DNA of 64,000 nt from Marivirga sericea (GCF_900177665.1 NZ_FXAW01000010.1:62001-126000); one strand, 5' to 3'. Positions 1 to 9,728 are shown, counted from the stretch's first letter. Translations and numbers: made by a program. Notes: generated by a model from the sequence alone, not told the origin.

Positions 1-442
1 GACGTTCTGTAATGGACTGTGCATAATAAACTCTTGTTAATGACTTCGCCCACTCGAATTCTACATTGTCAATTAAATTGGAGTTGAGATATGTCTGATA
101 AGCTGCTGAACGTAACAGTGGTGTTTGTAAACCTTTCCAATTAGTTAAGTCACTACCCTCTAGTTCCATCCAATTGGAATCGCTTTGTTGTCTTAAGCTA
201 TCAATTTCCCTGAGCAAATCACTGTGATATTTAAAAATGGATTCAATTCTATGATGATTATAAGTCATCTCAGAGGCTATATATTGTATGGAAATATCTA
301 ATGTCTCTGAATCCTTTTTTGATTCTCGATATTCACTTAACCAAAATGCAAAAAAAACACTTAGAAAAATCAAGCAGCCTTGAATTAAATGATCGCTAAT
401 CCTTTGACTTATGTTTAATTTAATCTTTTTATTTTTTGTCAT
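1..442 (-). CDS. Single-pass membrane protein of unknown function, partial (3' end off the window)
   Basis: The reading frame starts at an ATG at 442 and stays open for 147 codons to the left edge, so the C-terminus is missing. The protein begins MTKNKKIKLN, has one membrane segment at about residues 19-35 ending in FFAFWLSEYRESKK, and continues as a polar, probably extracytoplasmic helical region. This matches the layout of the protein at 5173-5856 (MTKKIKK start, one membrane segment, then NERTKANQNRQ), so the two look like paralogues. The layout recalls DUF6090-type Bacteroidota proteins, but I cannot confirm the family. No function can be given. Confidence 0.75.
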   Translation of the reverse strand, partial: MTKNKKIKLNISQRISDHLIQGCLIFLSVFFAFWLSEYRESKKDSETLDISIQYIASEMTYNHHRIESIFKYHSDLLREIDSLRQQSDSNWMELEGSDLTNWKGLQTPLLRSAAYQTYLNSNLIDNVEFEWAKSLTRVYYAQSITER

Positions 443-865
443 AAATCAAATTATTTTTTTCTAACATTGAATATTTAGAAAGTGGGTAACACCTAAGTAT
501 CAGTCTAAATACTTTGGTTTATAGTCGCTTGTTTATTGAATTCTAAATATAGTGGATTTATTCAATAGCTCTACTTTCGAGGGCTTGATTTGCAGAGCAA
601 AAGAAGACGTTTTGCCACAAATCTAGTTTTGGAAAGAGGGTTCTGCAAACATCGGGTCTTGCAAATTGGGTTTGCTTTAAATGATCATTTCATCCGCATT
701 CCTAATGCTTGAATAAATAAATCCCGCATATAAAAGAAGACCCGATATGGCTGTTGACCAGACTAGCTCCTCCATTATTCATTTTCTATCAATCCCGAAG
801 ACGGTGCCTTACAAGAGCTAAATGATCTTGCTTATAAAGACTGCCATTTTAAAAAGTTACCAATG
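443..865. other. Gene-poor interval with an inverted repeat and a possible gene relic
   Basis: This stretch lies between the TonB-receptor-like gene and the partial gene at the left edge. It holds an 8-bp inverted repeat (TATTGAAT at 534-541, ATTCAATA at 560-567) about 95 bp upstream of the partial gene, which could be an operator. A short open frame on the + strand begins at about 767. I see no TAnnTTTG promoter on the minus strand here and no RNA gene. Confidence 0.4.
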
Positions 866-910
866 TTAAAATCGGAATTCGGTTTTGAAAAGTATAAAGC
901 GAGGCAATAA
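767..910 (+). pseudogene. Possible 3' relic of a plus-strand gene
   Basis: A 47-codon open frame without a start codon runs from just after an in-frame TAG (764-766) to a TAA at 908-910. Its translation is rich in charged residues, looks protein-like (NPEDGALQELNDLAYKD) and ends EKYKARQ. It overlaps the last 45 bp of the convergent TonB-receptor-like gene. It could be the tail of a gene whose 5' part has been lost, or chance. I do not recognise the family. Confidence 0.2.
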
Positions 911-3556
911 TCGGTATTCGGAAGTGGTGCTTCCGATATCAGATACCGATAACCCTCTGAAACCAGCGGTATTTAACATGTTTCTACCGTCTAATTCAAA
1001 AGATAATTTATTCTCCAGCAATCGATACCTCACTTTTACATCAATGAAATAATAAGTTGATTGCGCTCCTACATTTCCAAAGTAATATCTTTCCGATTGC
1101 AATTGTATATCAAGCTTGTCAGTTAGCATTAAAAAAATATCTAAAAAACTCATATTATTACGGAAGGTATTCGCCTCATTAAGTTTGATTTCTGTCTGGG
1201 TCCAATCTGAACCTGCATTAAAATTGAATTTGCTGCTAAAGACTGAGCGATATTCAAAACCATAACTGTAATTGATAGAAGTTATCTCTCTCAGTTCGGA
1301 AAAATTGACTCTGTTTTGAAAATTTGATTCCGCATAACTTAATTTTGCTTTAACATTTGAGGCTAACTTTTCTACATAATAATCTGCTGTTAAGGAAGAG
1401 CTCAAAGTAGCTTGATCTTTTACTAAGATTTTTTCGCTTAATGAGAAAGTCGGAGATAGTAAAGTATTAGTAGAGAAGAAATCATGATTATTGGTATAAA
1501 CTACCATAGCATTGGTGAAAAACTGATTGCTCCAGTTTCCAAACTGGTAATTTAAAAAATAGCCGCTTGCTGTCAGTTGGTTAAAGGCTCCAGTGCCGGC
1601 ATTAAAATTCCGAAAACCTGTATAAACAAAGCCATCGTAAACATCTACTATGCTGGAATTGGTGGTGTTATTCGTAACTGAAGCTTTAAGCTTGTTTTTC
1701 TTATCAATTTTCCAATCTAAGGCCAAACTTGGGTTAAAATACATTGGCCTTTGCTCTTCTAATTCGCTTTCATCTGCAATACTATTCACTAGCCTATGAA
1801 CACCCACTTCGCCAATTAATGAAAGCTTATTTAATTCGTATCGGTACTTACTATTAAAATAAGTGTCATGTACTTGATAAGTTAAAGAGTTCTGAAAGCC
1901 TGCGGGTCGTGTAGCAATTGAGTCTCCCCTTTTTATTGTAAAATCACTTGCCATTTTATCTGTCCTCATTTTAGTTCCAACCCTTAACTCTAAGAGATGA
2001 TCTTTCTTGGATCTGTTGAGGAAATGAGTTTCAAGAGCAGCGAATTCCGAAAATTCGTCAATTCTTTGAGACACGCTATTGGCCGTATCAACAGTTGGAA
2101 ATAGCGACCTGAATAGAAATCGATCAACATTATAAACTTGAGGTCCTCGCGTATTGATGTATCTACCCGTCACCAATAAGCTCGTTTTTTCACCTAGTTT
2201 ATTTGAATAGGTTAATTTCTGATCAACGAAATGTTTCGAACTATTAAAATCTTCATTTGTAGGCAAACCATTAAAAATAAGATCGCCTGAATCATTCACT
2301 TCAGTGTAATCATATTTCAGGGCTAGGGCTATAGTCTGATTGTTATTAATGTCATAGATCACATCCATATTTCCGAAGGCGACTTGATTTTCTTTGTTTA
2401 ATTGATAAATCTCTGTGTTAGAAAAAGAAGTATCGCTTAATTGTACTCTTTGGGTCCTTGTTCTGGAAAATTCTTCATTGTCCACATTAAAAAAGCCTAT
2501 TGTTTTAATTTTTAGCTTGTCAATGGGGTTAAAAATGGCATTTAAGGAGGCAATTCTTGAGTCATTAAAATTAATTCTACTTCTTTTGAAGTTAGGAGCT
2601 TCGGCTGACAATTGAATTAAGGACGAAAAATCTTGCGCATCGCCTACACTTGCCTGCCCATTCTGAATTTTGGGTTTTAGCAAATTATTAATATTTCCAG
2701 TGGCATCATAACCGATTGAATTGAGATTGGTAAAGAAGAAATATTTATTCTTTTTTCCAAAATTCATTACATTGGCTTTTCCTTCATAACGTTTGTTCAA
2801 CGTTACATCATAGCCAAGCTTAGCAGTACCAAACCAAACGGATTTTGCTTCCTCATTTAATATTAAATTGAGCGCTACCTTATCAGACTTCTCAATTCCT
2901 TTTAGCAGCTTATTATTGGAATAATTTTGTAATAACTCAACTTTTTCAATGGGGTGAGAAGGCATATTCTTAGTTAACATTTGATATCCTTTTTCAAAGA
3001 AATCATCTCCCTCCACCATCACTTTTTCAACCTCTTGATTCCCAACCGTTATCGTACCATTGCCATCGATTGTTAAACCAGGGATCTTTTTTAATAGGTC
3101 TTCCACCACCTCTTCGTTCCCTTCGGAAAAAGAAGCGGCATCAAAAACTATAGTATCCTTTTTCTCCAACACAGGTCGAGAGGCCTTCACCACCACTTCA
3201 TTTAATTCCTGATAGTCGGGCAGTAAAAAGAATAAAAAATTAAAGGTCCTATCATTCTCTTCAGCCAGAATTGCTTCACTTTTCCTTAAATAACCCAGTG
3301 AAGACACCTGCAAATTCAATTTACCTATGGTTTCTACTGTCAGTTTAAAACTACCATCGTTGGCTGTATTGGTATAGGCTAGAATATGATCGGCCGAATC
3401 TTTAACAGCCACTGTCGCAAAGACTGATGAAGAATCAACCTTTGCTTTTACTTTCCCCTCAATTATAACTTGACCATTCGAATGAAAAGCAAGCAGTAAG
3501 ATAGGGACTAGTAAGAGTATAAGTTTCAATTTGCAGTCTCCGTATCTTTTTCCCAT
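866..3556 (-). CDS. TonB-dependent-receptor-like outer membrane beta-barrel protein
   Basis: The 896-residue protein has an N-terminal signal peptide (cleavage near HSNGQ, about residue 29), a carboxypeptidase-regulatory-like beta-sandwich (about 30-115, including [12 protein letters not shown]), a plug-like region (about 130-230, [14 protein letters not shown]) and a long barrel ending in the aromatic tail TEFRF. This is the layout of Bacteroidota outer-membrane receptors that lack SusC features. No ligand can be inferred. The ATG at 3556 overlaps the upstream GLPGLI gene by 31 bp. An in-frame TTG at 3529 would instead form a TTGA stop-start overlap and would begin directly at the signal peptide ([13 protein letters not shown]), so it is a credible alternative start. 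It is very likely translated together with the GLPGLI gene. Confidence 0.88.
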   Translation of the reverse strand: MGKRYGDCKLKLILLLVPILLLAFHSNGQVIIEGKVKAKVDSSSVFATVAVKDSADHILAYTNTANDGSFKLTVETIGKLNLQVSSLGYLRKSEAILAEENDRTFNFLFFLLPDYQELNEVVVKASRPVLEKKDTIVFDAASFSEGNEEVVEDLLKKIPGLTIDGNGTITVGNQEVEKVMVEGDDFFEKGYQMLTKNMPSHPIEKVELLQNYSNNKLLKGIEKSDKVALNLILNEEAKSVWFGTAKLGYDVTLNKRYEGKANVMNFGKKNKYFFFTNLNSIGYDATGNINNLLKPKIQNGQASVGDAQDFSSLIQLSAEAPNFKRSRINFNDSRIASLNAIFNPIDKLKIKTIGFFNVDNEEFSRTRTQRVQLSDTSFSNTEIYQLNKENQVAFGNMDVIYDINNNQTIALALKYDYTEVNDSGDLIFNGLPTNEDFNSSKHFVDQKLTYSNKLGEKTSLLVTGRYINTRGPQVYNVDRFLFRSLFPTVDTANSVSQRIDEFSEFAALETHFLNRSKKDHLLELRVGTKMRTDKMASDFTIKRGDSIATRPAGFQNSLTYQVHDTYFNSKYRYELNKLSLIGEVGVHRLVNSIADESELEEQRPMYFNPSLALDWKIDKKNKLKASVTNNTTNSSIVDVYDGFVYTGFRNFNAGTGAFNQLTASGYFLNYQFGNWSNQFFTNAMVVYTNNHDFFSTNTLLSPTFSLSEKILVKDQATLSSSLTADYYVEKLASNVKAKLSYAESNFQNRVNFSELREITSINYSYGFEYRSVFSSKFNFNAGSDWTQTEIKLNEANTFRNNMSFLDIFLMLTDKLDIQLQSERYYFGNVGAQSTYYFIDVKVRYRLLENKLSFELDGRNMLNTAGFRGLSVSDIGSTTSEYRLLPRFILFKTEFRF

Positions 3557-4368
3557 TCAAATACCTTCTCATCCCTATATTTTCTACCATCATTTGGCTG
3601 TGGTTTTTTTTGAAAGTTGTTAGCCGCATTCCGAGGTAATCGCGCCTTAATTCTATTGTACATATGATCATAAAAATTATCTCGGAATTCCACGTACTCC
3701 GTTAATGTTTTTGATTCTGGTGCCGTAGGCTTTTCAATCGTTTCATCACAGTCAGCGCAGGGATATTCAATACCCAAAAATTCTACAGCAAACATATTTT
3801 CATCGTCTTGGGCTTCTAATATCATTCCCGGTAAACCGAACAATTTCCAAGGACCATACGGCAAAGGAATTTCCTCTGAAAACCATGCTTCATATGTTCT
3901 TCCCCTATAGGTTCCTACCGCTTTTTGGCACTCATAACTTCCAATTTCTTTTCTTTCATTCAGTATTTCCCACTTTATTGGGATCCAAGTATCTTCATAA
4001 GTAAAAGCTTGAAATAAATCACCAATGGCTGAAGTTCTCACTGAAATATCTTTCTTCATATAGTCTCTGTAGACTATTGATCCCTGCTCATCCTTCAGGT
4101 TTGCCTTTACCGAAACTCCTGTTGCAGACGAACTAGCTGCATTTTCTGGTGCCCCATTTTTTGCTGATTCTTTATTGAAAACAAAGGCGGAAGTAGTAGC
4201 ATTGAATATTAACACTGCTTCTTTTATAACCACTTTATCAGCGGGAATCTTATAATTAAATGATATTCTGCCAACCTTCTGATTTTCTTCCCCCTGTGAA
4301 AAGGCCGGATTTACTGCCAGCATAAATAATCCAAATATCAGGACTACTACTAAAAATCTATTTTTCAT
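3526..4368 (-). CDS. GLPGLI family exported protein
   Basis: This 280-residue exported protein has a signal peptide ([19 protein letters not shown], cleavage after about residue 24). The family signature appears as GLPGMI at residues 178-183, preceded by the conserved region around YECQKAVG (C147) and [19 protein letters not shown] pair sits near residues 201-204. GLPGLI proteins are widespread in Bacteroidota, are often encoded next to TonB-receptor-like genes as here, and have no established biochemical function. The stop codon overlaps the start of the downstream receptor gene, so the two are one translational unit. The C-terminus is basic and polar. Confidence 0.92.
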   Translation of the reverse strand: MKNRFLVVVLIFGLFMLAVNPAFSQGEENQKVGRISFNYKIPADKVVIKEAVLIFNATTSAFVFNKESAKNGAPENAASSSATGVSVKANLKDEQGSIVYRDYMKKDISVRTSAIGDLFQAFTYEDTWIPIKWEILNERKEIGSYECQKAVGTYRGRTYEAWFSEEIPLPYGPWKLFGLPGMILEAQDDENMFAVEFLGIEYPCADCDETIEKPTAPESKTLTEYVEFRDNFYDHMYNRIKARLPRNAANNFQKKPQPNDGRKYRDEKVFEWEKDTETAN

Positions 4369-4405
4369 TTTATCTGAATTAAAATCATTTTATAATTATA
4401 CTATA

Positions 4406-4435
4406 TAAAAAGGGGGCACTAGATGCCCCCCTTTC
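4406..4435 (-). terminator. Strong intrinsic terminator between the small secreted gene and the GLPGLI gene
   Basis: GGGGGCA at 4412-4418 pairs with TGCCCCC at 4424-4430 around a 5-nt loop. Read on the minus strand, the hairpin is followed at once by TTTTTATATA. It sits 13 bp after the stop codon of the 88-residue gene and 44 bp before the GLPGLI start, so it should end most small-gene transcripts while allowing some read-through. Confidence 0.85.
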
Positions 4436-4442
4436 TTAATTA

Positions 4443-4709
4443 CTACCAGAACATAGCAAGAAGAATATCAAGGATATCTCCTGTTGTGGTACTGTCATCA
4501 CAGCTCATCCAAAAACTACCAGAGCCAAATTCAGCAGTATCAAAAGAAACATCGAATCCGCAAACTTCTTCCGCACCTATTGGCTGAGAAAGTTCAACAT
4601 TTTCAATTTTGACATCTGTTGCATTTTTAGTTGCATCATTTGATTCGCTCTCTGCGAATCCGAAGGTACCGGCTAGCATAAGTGCTAGCATCACAATTAA
4701 CTTTTTCAT
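4443..4709 (-). CDS. Small secreted acidic two-cysteine protein
   Basis: This 88-residue protein has a clear signal peptide (MKKLIVMLALMLAGTFGFA, cleavage before ES), giving a mature chain of about 69 residues. The mature part is acidic and contains two cysteines (C50 and C70), which could form a disulfide outside the cytoplasm. The C-terminus is hydrophobic (DILDILLAMFW). It is followed by a strong terminator and then by the GLPGLI/TonB-receptor pair on the same strand. I recognise no family. It could be an envelope factor, a pheromone-like or toxin-like small protein, or a partner of the downstream genes. The start is the only ATG that gives a proper signal peptide. Confidence 0.75.
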   Translation of the reverse strand: MKKLIVMLALMLAGTFGFAESESNDATKNATDVKIENVELSQPIGAEEVCGFDVSFDTAEFGSGSFWMSCDDSTTTGDILDILLAMFW

Positions 4710-5172
4710 TTGTACTTGTTTTAAAGTTTAATAAAAATTATCTCCAACCGGATAATTATTAATGATGAAAAAGGAATTCAGAATCACTTTGAGGCCTCTG
4801 GAAAGGAATTCAAGTCATTTTTCACTTTGTACGGTTTTGTCGAAAACATCTTTAGCATGCGGGTGGACGTCTTCAAAAAGCATTACTTTTTATTAGTAAT
4901 ACCCAGTTGTTGAAACAAGATAATTAGTTGAATTTTAATAAACTAATTTTTTTTGATTTTTTATAAAGACCTTACATCAATATTTTGCAAAAAACGTCTT
5001 GTAAATACATAAAATCAAGACGGATTACGCTATATACTAATCTTTTATCCATGCTAAGATTGTAAAAAATTAAGAGGGTTTAACACTATTAGTTTCTCCA
5101 TTAGAAATTCTAGCTGTATTTGATGAGCAACGGTTTGGCATGTTATGAGGCAAAACGCTCTAAATACTAGCG
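4710..5172. other. Gene-poor 460-bp interval upstream of the small secreted gene
   Basis: It should hold the promoter of the small secreted gene, but I see no clear minus-strand TAnnTTTG. It contains a 7-bp inverted repeat (CGTCTTG at 4995-5001, CAAGACG at 5016-5022, 14-nt loop) that could be an operator or a weak structure. A 44-codon plus-strand frame at 4762-4896 looks spurious. Confidence 0.4.
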
Positions 5173-5856
5173 TTATTCTCTTTCTGCTATCAACACATCA
5201 ATAGTATTCTTCAGTGCTTTGGATTCCCTCACTATCCCTTCATATGATTGCACCTTTTGATCAATTAGCGTTTCATAGATAATAAGTTTGTTTCTTAAAA
5301 CGACTAATTCTGATCCATTAAGGACTTGCATACTTACAAAATCCAGATTATTCATATACCATGGGAGTAATTCATCTGAAAAAAAATCTACTTGTGATTT
5401 CCCTTTATCAATACTCTCCAATACAAATCCTTCATAAAAATTGGCCAACTCATTCTGTAGGGGTAAGTCATTCAGTAAACTTAATTTACCGGATGATTTC
5501 ATGGAGCTGTAGGTTGCACTTGAGGGTTCATAATTCTGTACAGCAAAGATGGTAGATAATTGATCTTCATTTCCACTTAAGCTATCTTTCAGTAGGATGT
5601 TCAGAAGGTCTGAAACATTTATTTGATGTCTTTTATTTTCAGGGATTTGATAGGATTCATAGGATTCAATATCGCTTTGAAGATCGGTTCGCAAAGAATT
5701 CATTAGAACTAAACTCTCCTGTCTATTTTGATTTGCTTTGGTTCTTTCGTTCATATAAAAACCTAGGTACACACCTATTATGATTGCTACGAAGTTAACA
5801 GAGTGGTTGAGCCAGTCGAATTTTACTTTCCTTGTTTTTTTAATTTTTTTAGTCAT
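5173..5856 (-). CDS. Single-pass membrane protein of unknown function
   Basis: The 227-residue protein has a lysine-rich cytoplasmic start (MTKKIKKTRKVKFDW), one membrane segment (about residues 22-38, FVAIIIGVYLGFYM), and a mostly helical outer region with a conserved-looking NER motif directly after the membrane segment. The same design is seen in the partial gene at 1-442, with the small-protein/GLPGLI/TonB block between the two. The form resembles DUF6090-type proteins of Bacteroidota, but this is a resemblance only. No enzymatic motif is visible. Confidence 0.75.
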   Translation of the reverse strand: MTKKIKKTRKVKFDWLNHSVNFVAIIIGVYLGFYMNERTKANQNRQESLVLMNSLRTDLQSDIESYESYQIPENKRHQINVSDLLNILLKDSLSGNEDQLSTIFAVQNYEPSSATYSSMKSSGKLSLLNDLPLQNELANFYEGFVLESIDKGKSQVDFFSDELLPWYMNNLDFVSMQVLNGSELVVLRNKLIIYETLIDQKVQSYEGIVRESKALKNTIDVLIAERE

Positions 5857-5919
5857 GTTTTAAATTTAATAAATAGTTCTAATTATCGCTTTTGAATACA
5901 AAACATTTCATCCTTGCAT

Positions 5920-6732
5920 TTAATCCTTAAAATCCGGACTGCGTTTTTCCATACTCGCTTTAAAAGCTTCACTCAAATCATCAGAAAGTAACATGGCAGC
6001 ATTCCAAGTAGCCATATAATTAAGAGAATCCTCCACTGAATGATCTCGACTGTATTTCAGTACTTCTTTAGTGCCTCGAATTGATAAAGGAGATTTTGAA
6101 GCGATTGTGGTAGCCAGTTTTGTAACGCTCTCCATGAGTTCATCCCTAGAAGGATAAGATTGATTGACTAACCCAATTTCCTTTGCTTCTTTGCCGTGCA
6201 CTTTTCTACCCGTATAGGCCATTTCGGAAACCATACCTGGAGAGATTAATTTTGGTAATCTTTGCAAGGTCCCCAAATCTGCTACCATCCCTAAATCAAT
6301 TTCCTTTATCGTGAAATAGGCATCATCACTGCAATAGCGCATATCACAAGCCGCAATGATATCGACTCCTCCTCCTATGCATCCGCCATGCACCGCAGCC
6401 AAAACGGGTTTTTTACATTTTTCAATGGCATTCACGGCTTCTTGAAGAGTTAAGACAAGCCCTCTAATTTCCTCACTTCTTCTTCCGCCACATTCAATTT
6501 TTTGATATTGACTCACCGACATCAGCAGTTCTAAGTCTATCCCTGCACAAAAGTTTTTGCCTTCTCCAGCCAACATAATGGCTCTTACTTCTGCCGTTTC
6601 AGATAAAGAATTAAAGATTTCCTTCAACTCTGACCATGCTGGCTTATGAAGGGCGTTTGATTTTTCTGGACGGTTAAAGCTTACAGTTGCTATTTGATTA
6701 TTAATTTCAACTTTAAAAAAATCGTATTTCAT
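5920..6732 (-). CDS. Delta(3,5)-delta(2,4)-dienoyl-CoA isomerase (crotonase family)
   Basis: This 270-residue crotonase-fold enzyme should shift double bonds in dienoyl-CoA intermediates during oxidation of unsaturated fatty acids. The oxyanion-hole segments are FCAGIDLEL (61-69) and GGCIGGGVDIIAACD (116-130). Within the family it matches the ECH1 type rather than ordinary enoyl-CoA hydratase: D124, E144 and D152 have the same 20- and 8-residue spacing as the catalytic Asp176, Glu196 and Asp204 of the rat enzyme, and SRDHSVEDSLNYMATWN is an ECH1-type stretch. The gene starts 12 bp after the stop of the M16 peptidase gene and probably shares its mRNA. Confidence 0.88.
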   Translation of the reverse strand: MKYDFFKVEINNQIATVSFNRPEKSNALHKPAWSELKEIFNSLSETAEVRAIMLAGEGKNFCAGIDLELLMSVSQYQKIECGGRRSEEIRGLVLTLQEAVNAIEKCKKPVLAAVHGGCIGGGVDIIAACDMRYCSDDAYFTIKEIDLGMVADLGTLQRLPKLISPGMVSEMAYTGRKVHGKEAKEIGLVNQSYPSRDELMESVTKLATTIASKSPLSIRGTKEVLKYSRDHSVEDSLNYMATWNAAMLLSDDLSEAFKASMEKRSPDFKD

Positions 6733-6744
6733 TTCCTATTGTTT

Positions 6745-9603
6745 TTATTCAACTATAATGTCATCTAACTCTAGCTCCTTTACAGTGCCTAAGGTTCTCA
6801 ATCTATCAAGATCGAACTTTGACGCATCTCCATAAATTGTAACCGTTACAGGCTTATTTTTAATATTTTTCTCATAAAAAGAGACAATGTCGTCAAAATT
6901 CAGATTTGAGTATTGTTCGAAATTAATTTCATTAGGATCTTGCACATAACCCGTTTTTATAAATGATTCTGCGGTTCGTGATAGCTGCCGGAAGTCTGGT
7001 CTGCTGGAACCCGATGTCAATATTAAACCATCTTTTATAGAGGCAAGCCTGCTTTCATAAGTTGGCATATCATTAATAAGCCCCAAAACGACACTAACTG
7101 CATCAGTTGTTTTGTCGGATTGAGAACCAGTAAATAAAACTAATCTACCCTTTTTCTCGGGCTCGTAGATAGGATCTATATAATTCCCTCCTGTCGAATA
7201 TGCCAATGATCTGAATTCACGTACTTCTTGAAATAACAGGCCTGACAGGCTATTGGTGTAGTAGGAATTGAACGCCTCCTTCTTAAAATCATCATCATAA
7301 TTCAACGGTTCACCATTTACAATATAATAAACATAGCTTTGGATTGACTTTTTGTCGTTTACCACATAAAAGGTGGTTTCCTCTACCTCCTCCGCTTCCA
7401 AAAATGTGTATTGATCAATAGCGTTTTTTCTGAATAATGTAGATGCTGAGATCTTTTCTATTAACTCATTTTCTTCCTTTTGTCCTACGTAATGGATGGA
7501 ACTCATTCCATTACTTATTAGTGTCTGCATTTTATTCCTGAGCACAGCAGGTTCTAGTTTTTTTAATTTTCCTGCTGGCATTCGGCATTTATAACTGGAC
7601 TGTTCACCAAAAAGTCCATAGCTGTAAAGGATGTTACCGCCAGTTGCAGGATTATTGCTGTTGAGATTATTCTCCGTTTTTCGCTGATTATAAAGAAGTT
7701 TGATGGTTTTGTTGGTCGGATTGAAATCTGCTATTAAAGTTTCAATCAAGTCTACCGTCTCATCGAACTTATTGTCTAAACCCGTTATTGAAATATCGAA
7801 TGAATTATAGTCTGCATTAAAAAAATAGGTGGCCCCTACATCCGCGAATTTTCTTTTCAAATCAGCGGCCGAAAAATTACTGGTGCCAGTGCTGTTAAGC
7901 GCTTCCGCCAAGAGGGCATAATCAGGATCTTTCGTAATTCCTCCAGCAATACTTAAGCGAAGGGTGAAAATATCATTAAATGTATTTTTAGTGTAATAAA
8001 TATAATCATCGGTAATCCCAAAATCACGTTTTAGATCTATAAAATTTGGTTCTGCTTGGTTCTCTGGAAGTGCTTGGAATCTTTTAGCATAAGCTGAGGA
8101 TTCCTCCGTGCGTTCAGAAATAGGCTTGTAAGCGGGCTTCTCTAGTTTCGCTTTTTTAGGAAATCCTGTTCTTGATTGTAAAGTGAAATAGTCATTCCCA
8201 TAGTATTTTTCAGCTGCTTTTTGTACGTCTTCTCTCGAAATGTTTCTAATTTTTTCAGGAAATGATAAGTAGTCTTTATAATCAATATCGTAGATGAAAC
8301 TTAGACCCAATGTGCGACCTCTTGTACTTAAGTTTTCCATTGAAAGCTCATAATTCCTGTAAATGCCGAACTTTACTGATTCAAAATACTCATCAGTAAA
8401 ATTGCCATTTGCAATTTCCTGAAAACCGTCTCTGATCTTGCCCTCAAATTTCTTAAGGCTCCCCCCAAAAACTTTTGGCACAAAGAAAATGAAGGCTGAT
8501 CCATCTTCTTCCAGAAAATCCTGCTCCCCTCCTGCAAATAGAAGCTCGTTGTTGAGATTCATTTTATCAATAAAGCCTGTTTGATTACTGTTAGACATCA
8601 TTCCACCCACTATTTCCAAAGCAGGACGATCAGGGTGTCCTGCGGGCACCAATTTATATCCCAAAAAGCCCACTTTTATAGGTGTTATTCTGACCTTTTC
8701 AACTTCTCTTCCATCAAAGCTGCTTCTTGTATACTGAGGAAATTCAGGTTCTTTTCCTCTTTTTAATTTTCCGAATGATTCGGCAATCAAAGGCTTAACC
8801 TCTGCGGCATCGAAATTTCCCGTGAGCACTAATGCCATATTATTAGCTACATAATAATCTTGGAAATACTGATACATTTTGGTTAAAGATGGATTCTTTA
8901 AGTGCTCAATGCTTCCCAGCACTGTTTGCGTGCTATAGGGATGGTCCCCATAAATATATTCATTGAATTTGGTAAATACTCTTCGTTGCAAATCATCTCC
9001 CGCCCTATTTTTTTCTTCGTAAACTGCTTCGAGCTCACTTTGAAAAAGTCGAAAAACCGGATTCTGAAACCTATGGGAATAAATATCAAGCCATTTGGTC
9101 ATCTGATTGGCTGGAAAAAAATTATAGTAATACGTATAGTCGTAATTCGTTCCGGCATTTACTCCACTGCCTCCAATTGATTTAACTAGGCGGTCAAATT
9201 CATTCGGTATTGCAAATTGCGAGGCTTTCAATTCTTGTGCATTAATCATCTTTTGAATCTGAAGCTTCGCCTCAGGACTTTTGGAGATTGCTAGTTCATC
9301 ATACAAAATCTTTATGGAGTCAAGGTGTTTCTTTTCAGTTTCGTAGTTTTGAGTTCCTAGTTCGTCCGTTCCCTTGAACAGCATATGTTCAAGATAGTGG
9401 GCAATTCCTGTTGCCTCTGCCGGATCATCTTTACCTCCTGCATTTACCCAAACAGCGCCATATACATTACTAGCATTTTTGTCTTCATTTAAATAAACTT
9501 TCAGTCCATTGGGAAGCTCGTACTGTTCGACATTTATTATTGGGTCTTGAGCGCATAAAATACTTGAGGTCAAAAGTAGCAGTGGAAATAATAGATTTCT
9601 CAT
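6745..9603 (-). CDS. M16 family zinc peptidase (pitrilysin-like), exported
   Basis: This large peptidase (about 952 residues from the chosen start) has two M16 halves. The inverted zinc motif HYLEH lies at residues 69-73, with the third ligand expected in the ELEAVYEEKNR stretch (around 196-197). The C-terminal half lacks a zinc motif, as is usual for the second, inactive domain. I chose the ATG at 9603 because it begins a signal peptide (MRNLLFPLLLLTSSILCA). The upstream ATG at 9657 would bury that peptide behind 18 residues. The protein is probably periplasmic and degrades peptides. The downstream dienoyl-CoA isomerase gene is only 12 bp away. Confidence 0.9.
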   Translation of the reverse strand: MRNLLFPLLLLTSSILCAQDPIINVEQYELPNGLKVYLNEDKNASNVYGAVWVNAGGKDDPAEATGIAHYLEHMLFKGTDELGTQNYETEKKHLDSIKILYDELAISKSPEAKLQIQKMINAQELKASQFAIPNEFDRLVKSIGGSGVNAGTNYDYTYYYNFFPANQMTKWLDIYSHRFQNPVFRLFQSELEAVYEEKNRAGDDLQRRVFTKFNEYIYGDHPYSTQTVLGSIEHLKNPSLTKMYQYFQDYYVANNMALVLTGNFDAAEVKPLIAESFGKLKRGKEPEFPQYTRSSFDGREVEKVRITPIKVGFLGYKLVPAGHPDRPALEIVGGMMSNSNQTGFIDKMNLNNELLFAGGEQDFLEEDGSAFIFFVPKVFGGSLKKFEGKIRDGFQEIANGNFTDEYFESVKFGIYRNYELSMENLSTRGRTLGLSFIYDIDYKDYLSFPEKIRNISREDVQKAAEKYYGNDYFTLQSRTGFPKKAKLEKPAYKPISERTEESSAYAKRFQALPENQAEPNFIDLKRDFGITDDYIYYTKNTFNDIFTLRLSIAGGITKDPDYALLAEALNSTGTSNFSAADLKRKFADVGATYFFNADYNSFDISITGLDNKFDETVDLIETLIADFNPTNKTIKLLYNQRKTENNLNSNNPATGGNILYSYGLFGEQSSYKCRMPAGKLKKLEPAVLRNKMQTLISNGMSSIHYVGQKEENELIEKISASTLFRKNAIDQYTFLEAEEVEETTFYVVNDKKSIQSYVYYIVNGEPLNYDDDFKKEAFNSYYTNSLSGLLFQEVREFRSLAYSTGGNYIDPIYEPEKKGRLVLFTGSQSDKTTDAVSVVLGLINDMPTYESRLASIKDGLILTSGSSRPDFRQLSRTAESFIKTGYVQDPNEINFEQYSNLNFDDIVSFYEKNIKNKPVTVTIYGDASKFDLDRLRTLGTVKELELDDIIVE

Positions 9604-9728
9604 TTTAATTAGTTCGTTGATAGATAATGCTGTAATATAATAATAAATACTATGCATTTATCAAGAACAATTAAAGAAAATCAGGCCTGTAGAATGTGTA
9701 GCATCCAAAGTAAAAAAGATCTTCTGCG

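Noticed and set aside
4443-4709. The small secreted protein as a RiPP or bacteriocin precursor
   Set aside because: It has a Sec-type signal peptide, no double-glycine leader, and no maturation or peptidase-containing ABC transporter gene nearby.
4762-4896. 44-codon plus-strand frame with tandem ATGs
   Set aside because: The composition looks like random intergenic DNA, and there is no hydrophobic, repeat or family pattern.
8581-9180. Open frames opposite and within the M16 peptidase gene
   Set aside because: They lie wholly inside a gene with strong family motifs and have no signals of their own.
9603-9657. Upstream ATG for the M16 peptidase
   Set aside because: It adds 18 residues in front of a clear signal peptide.
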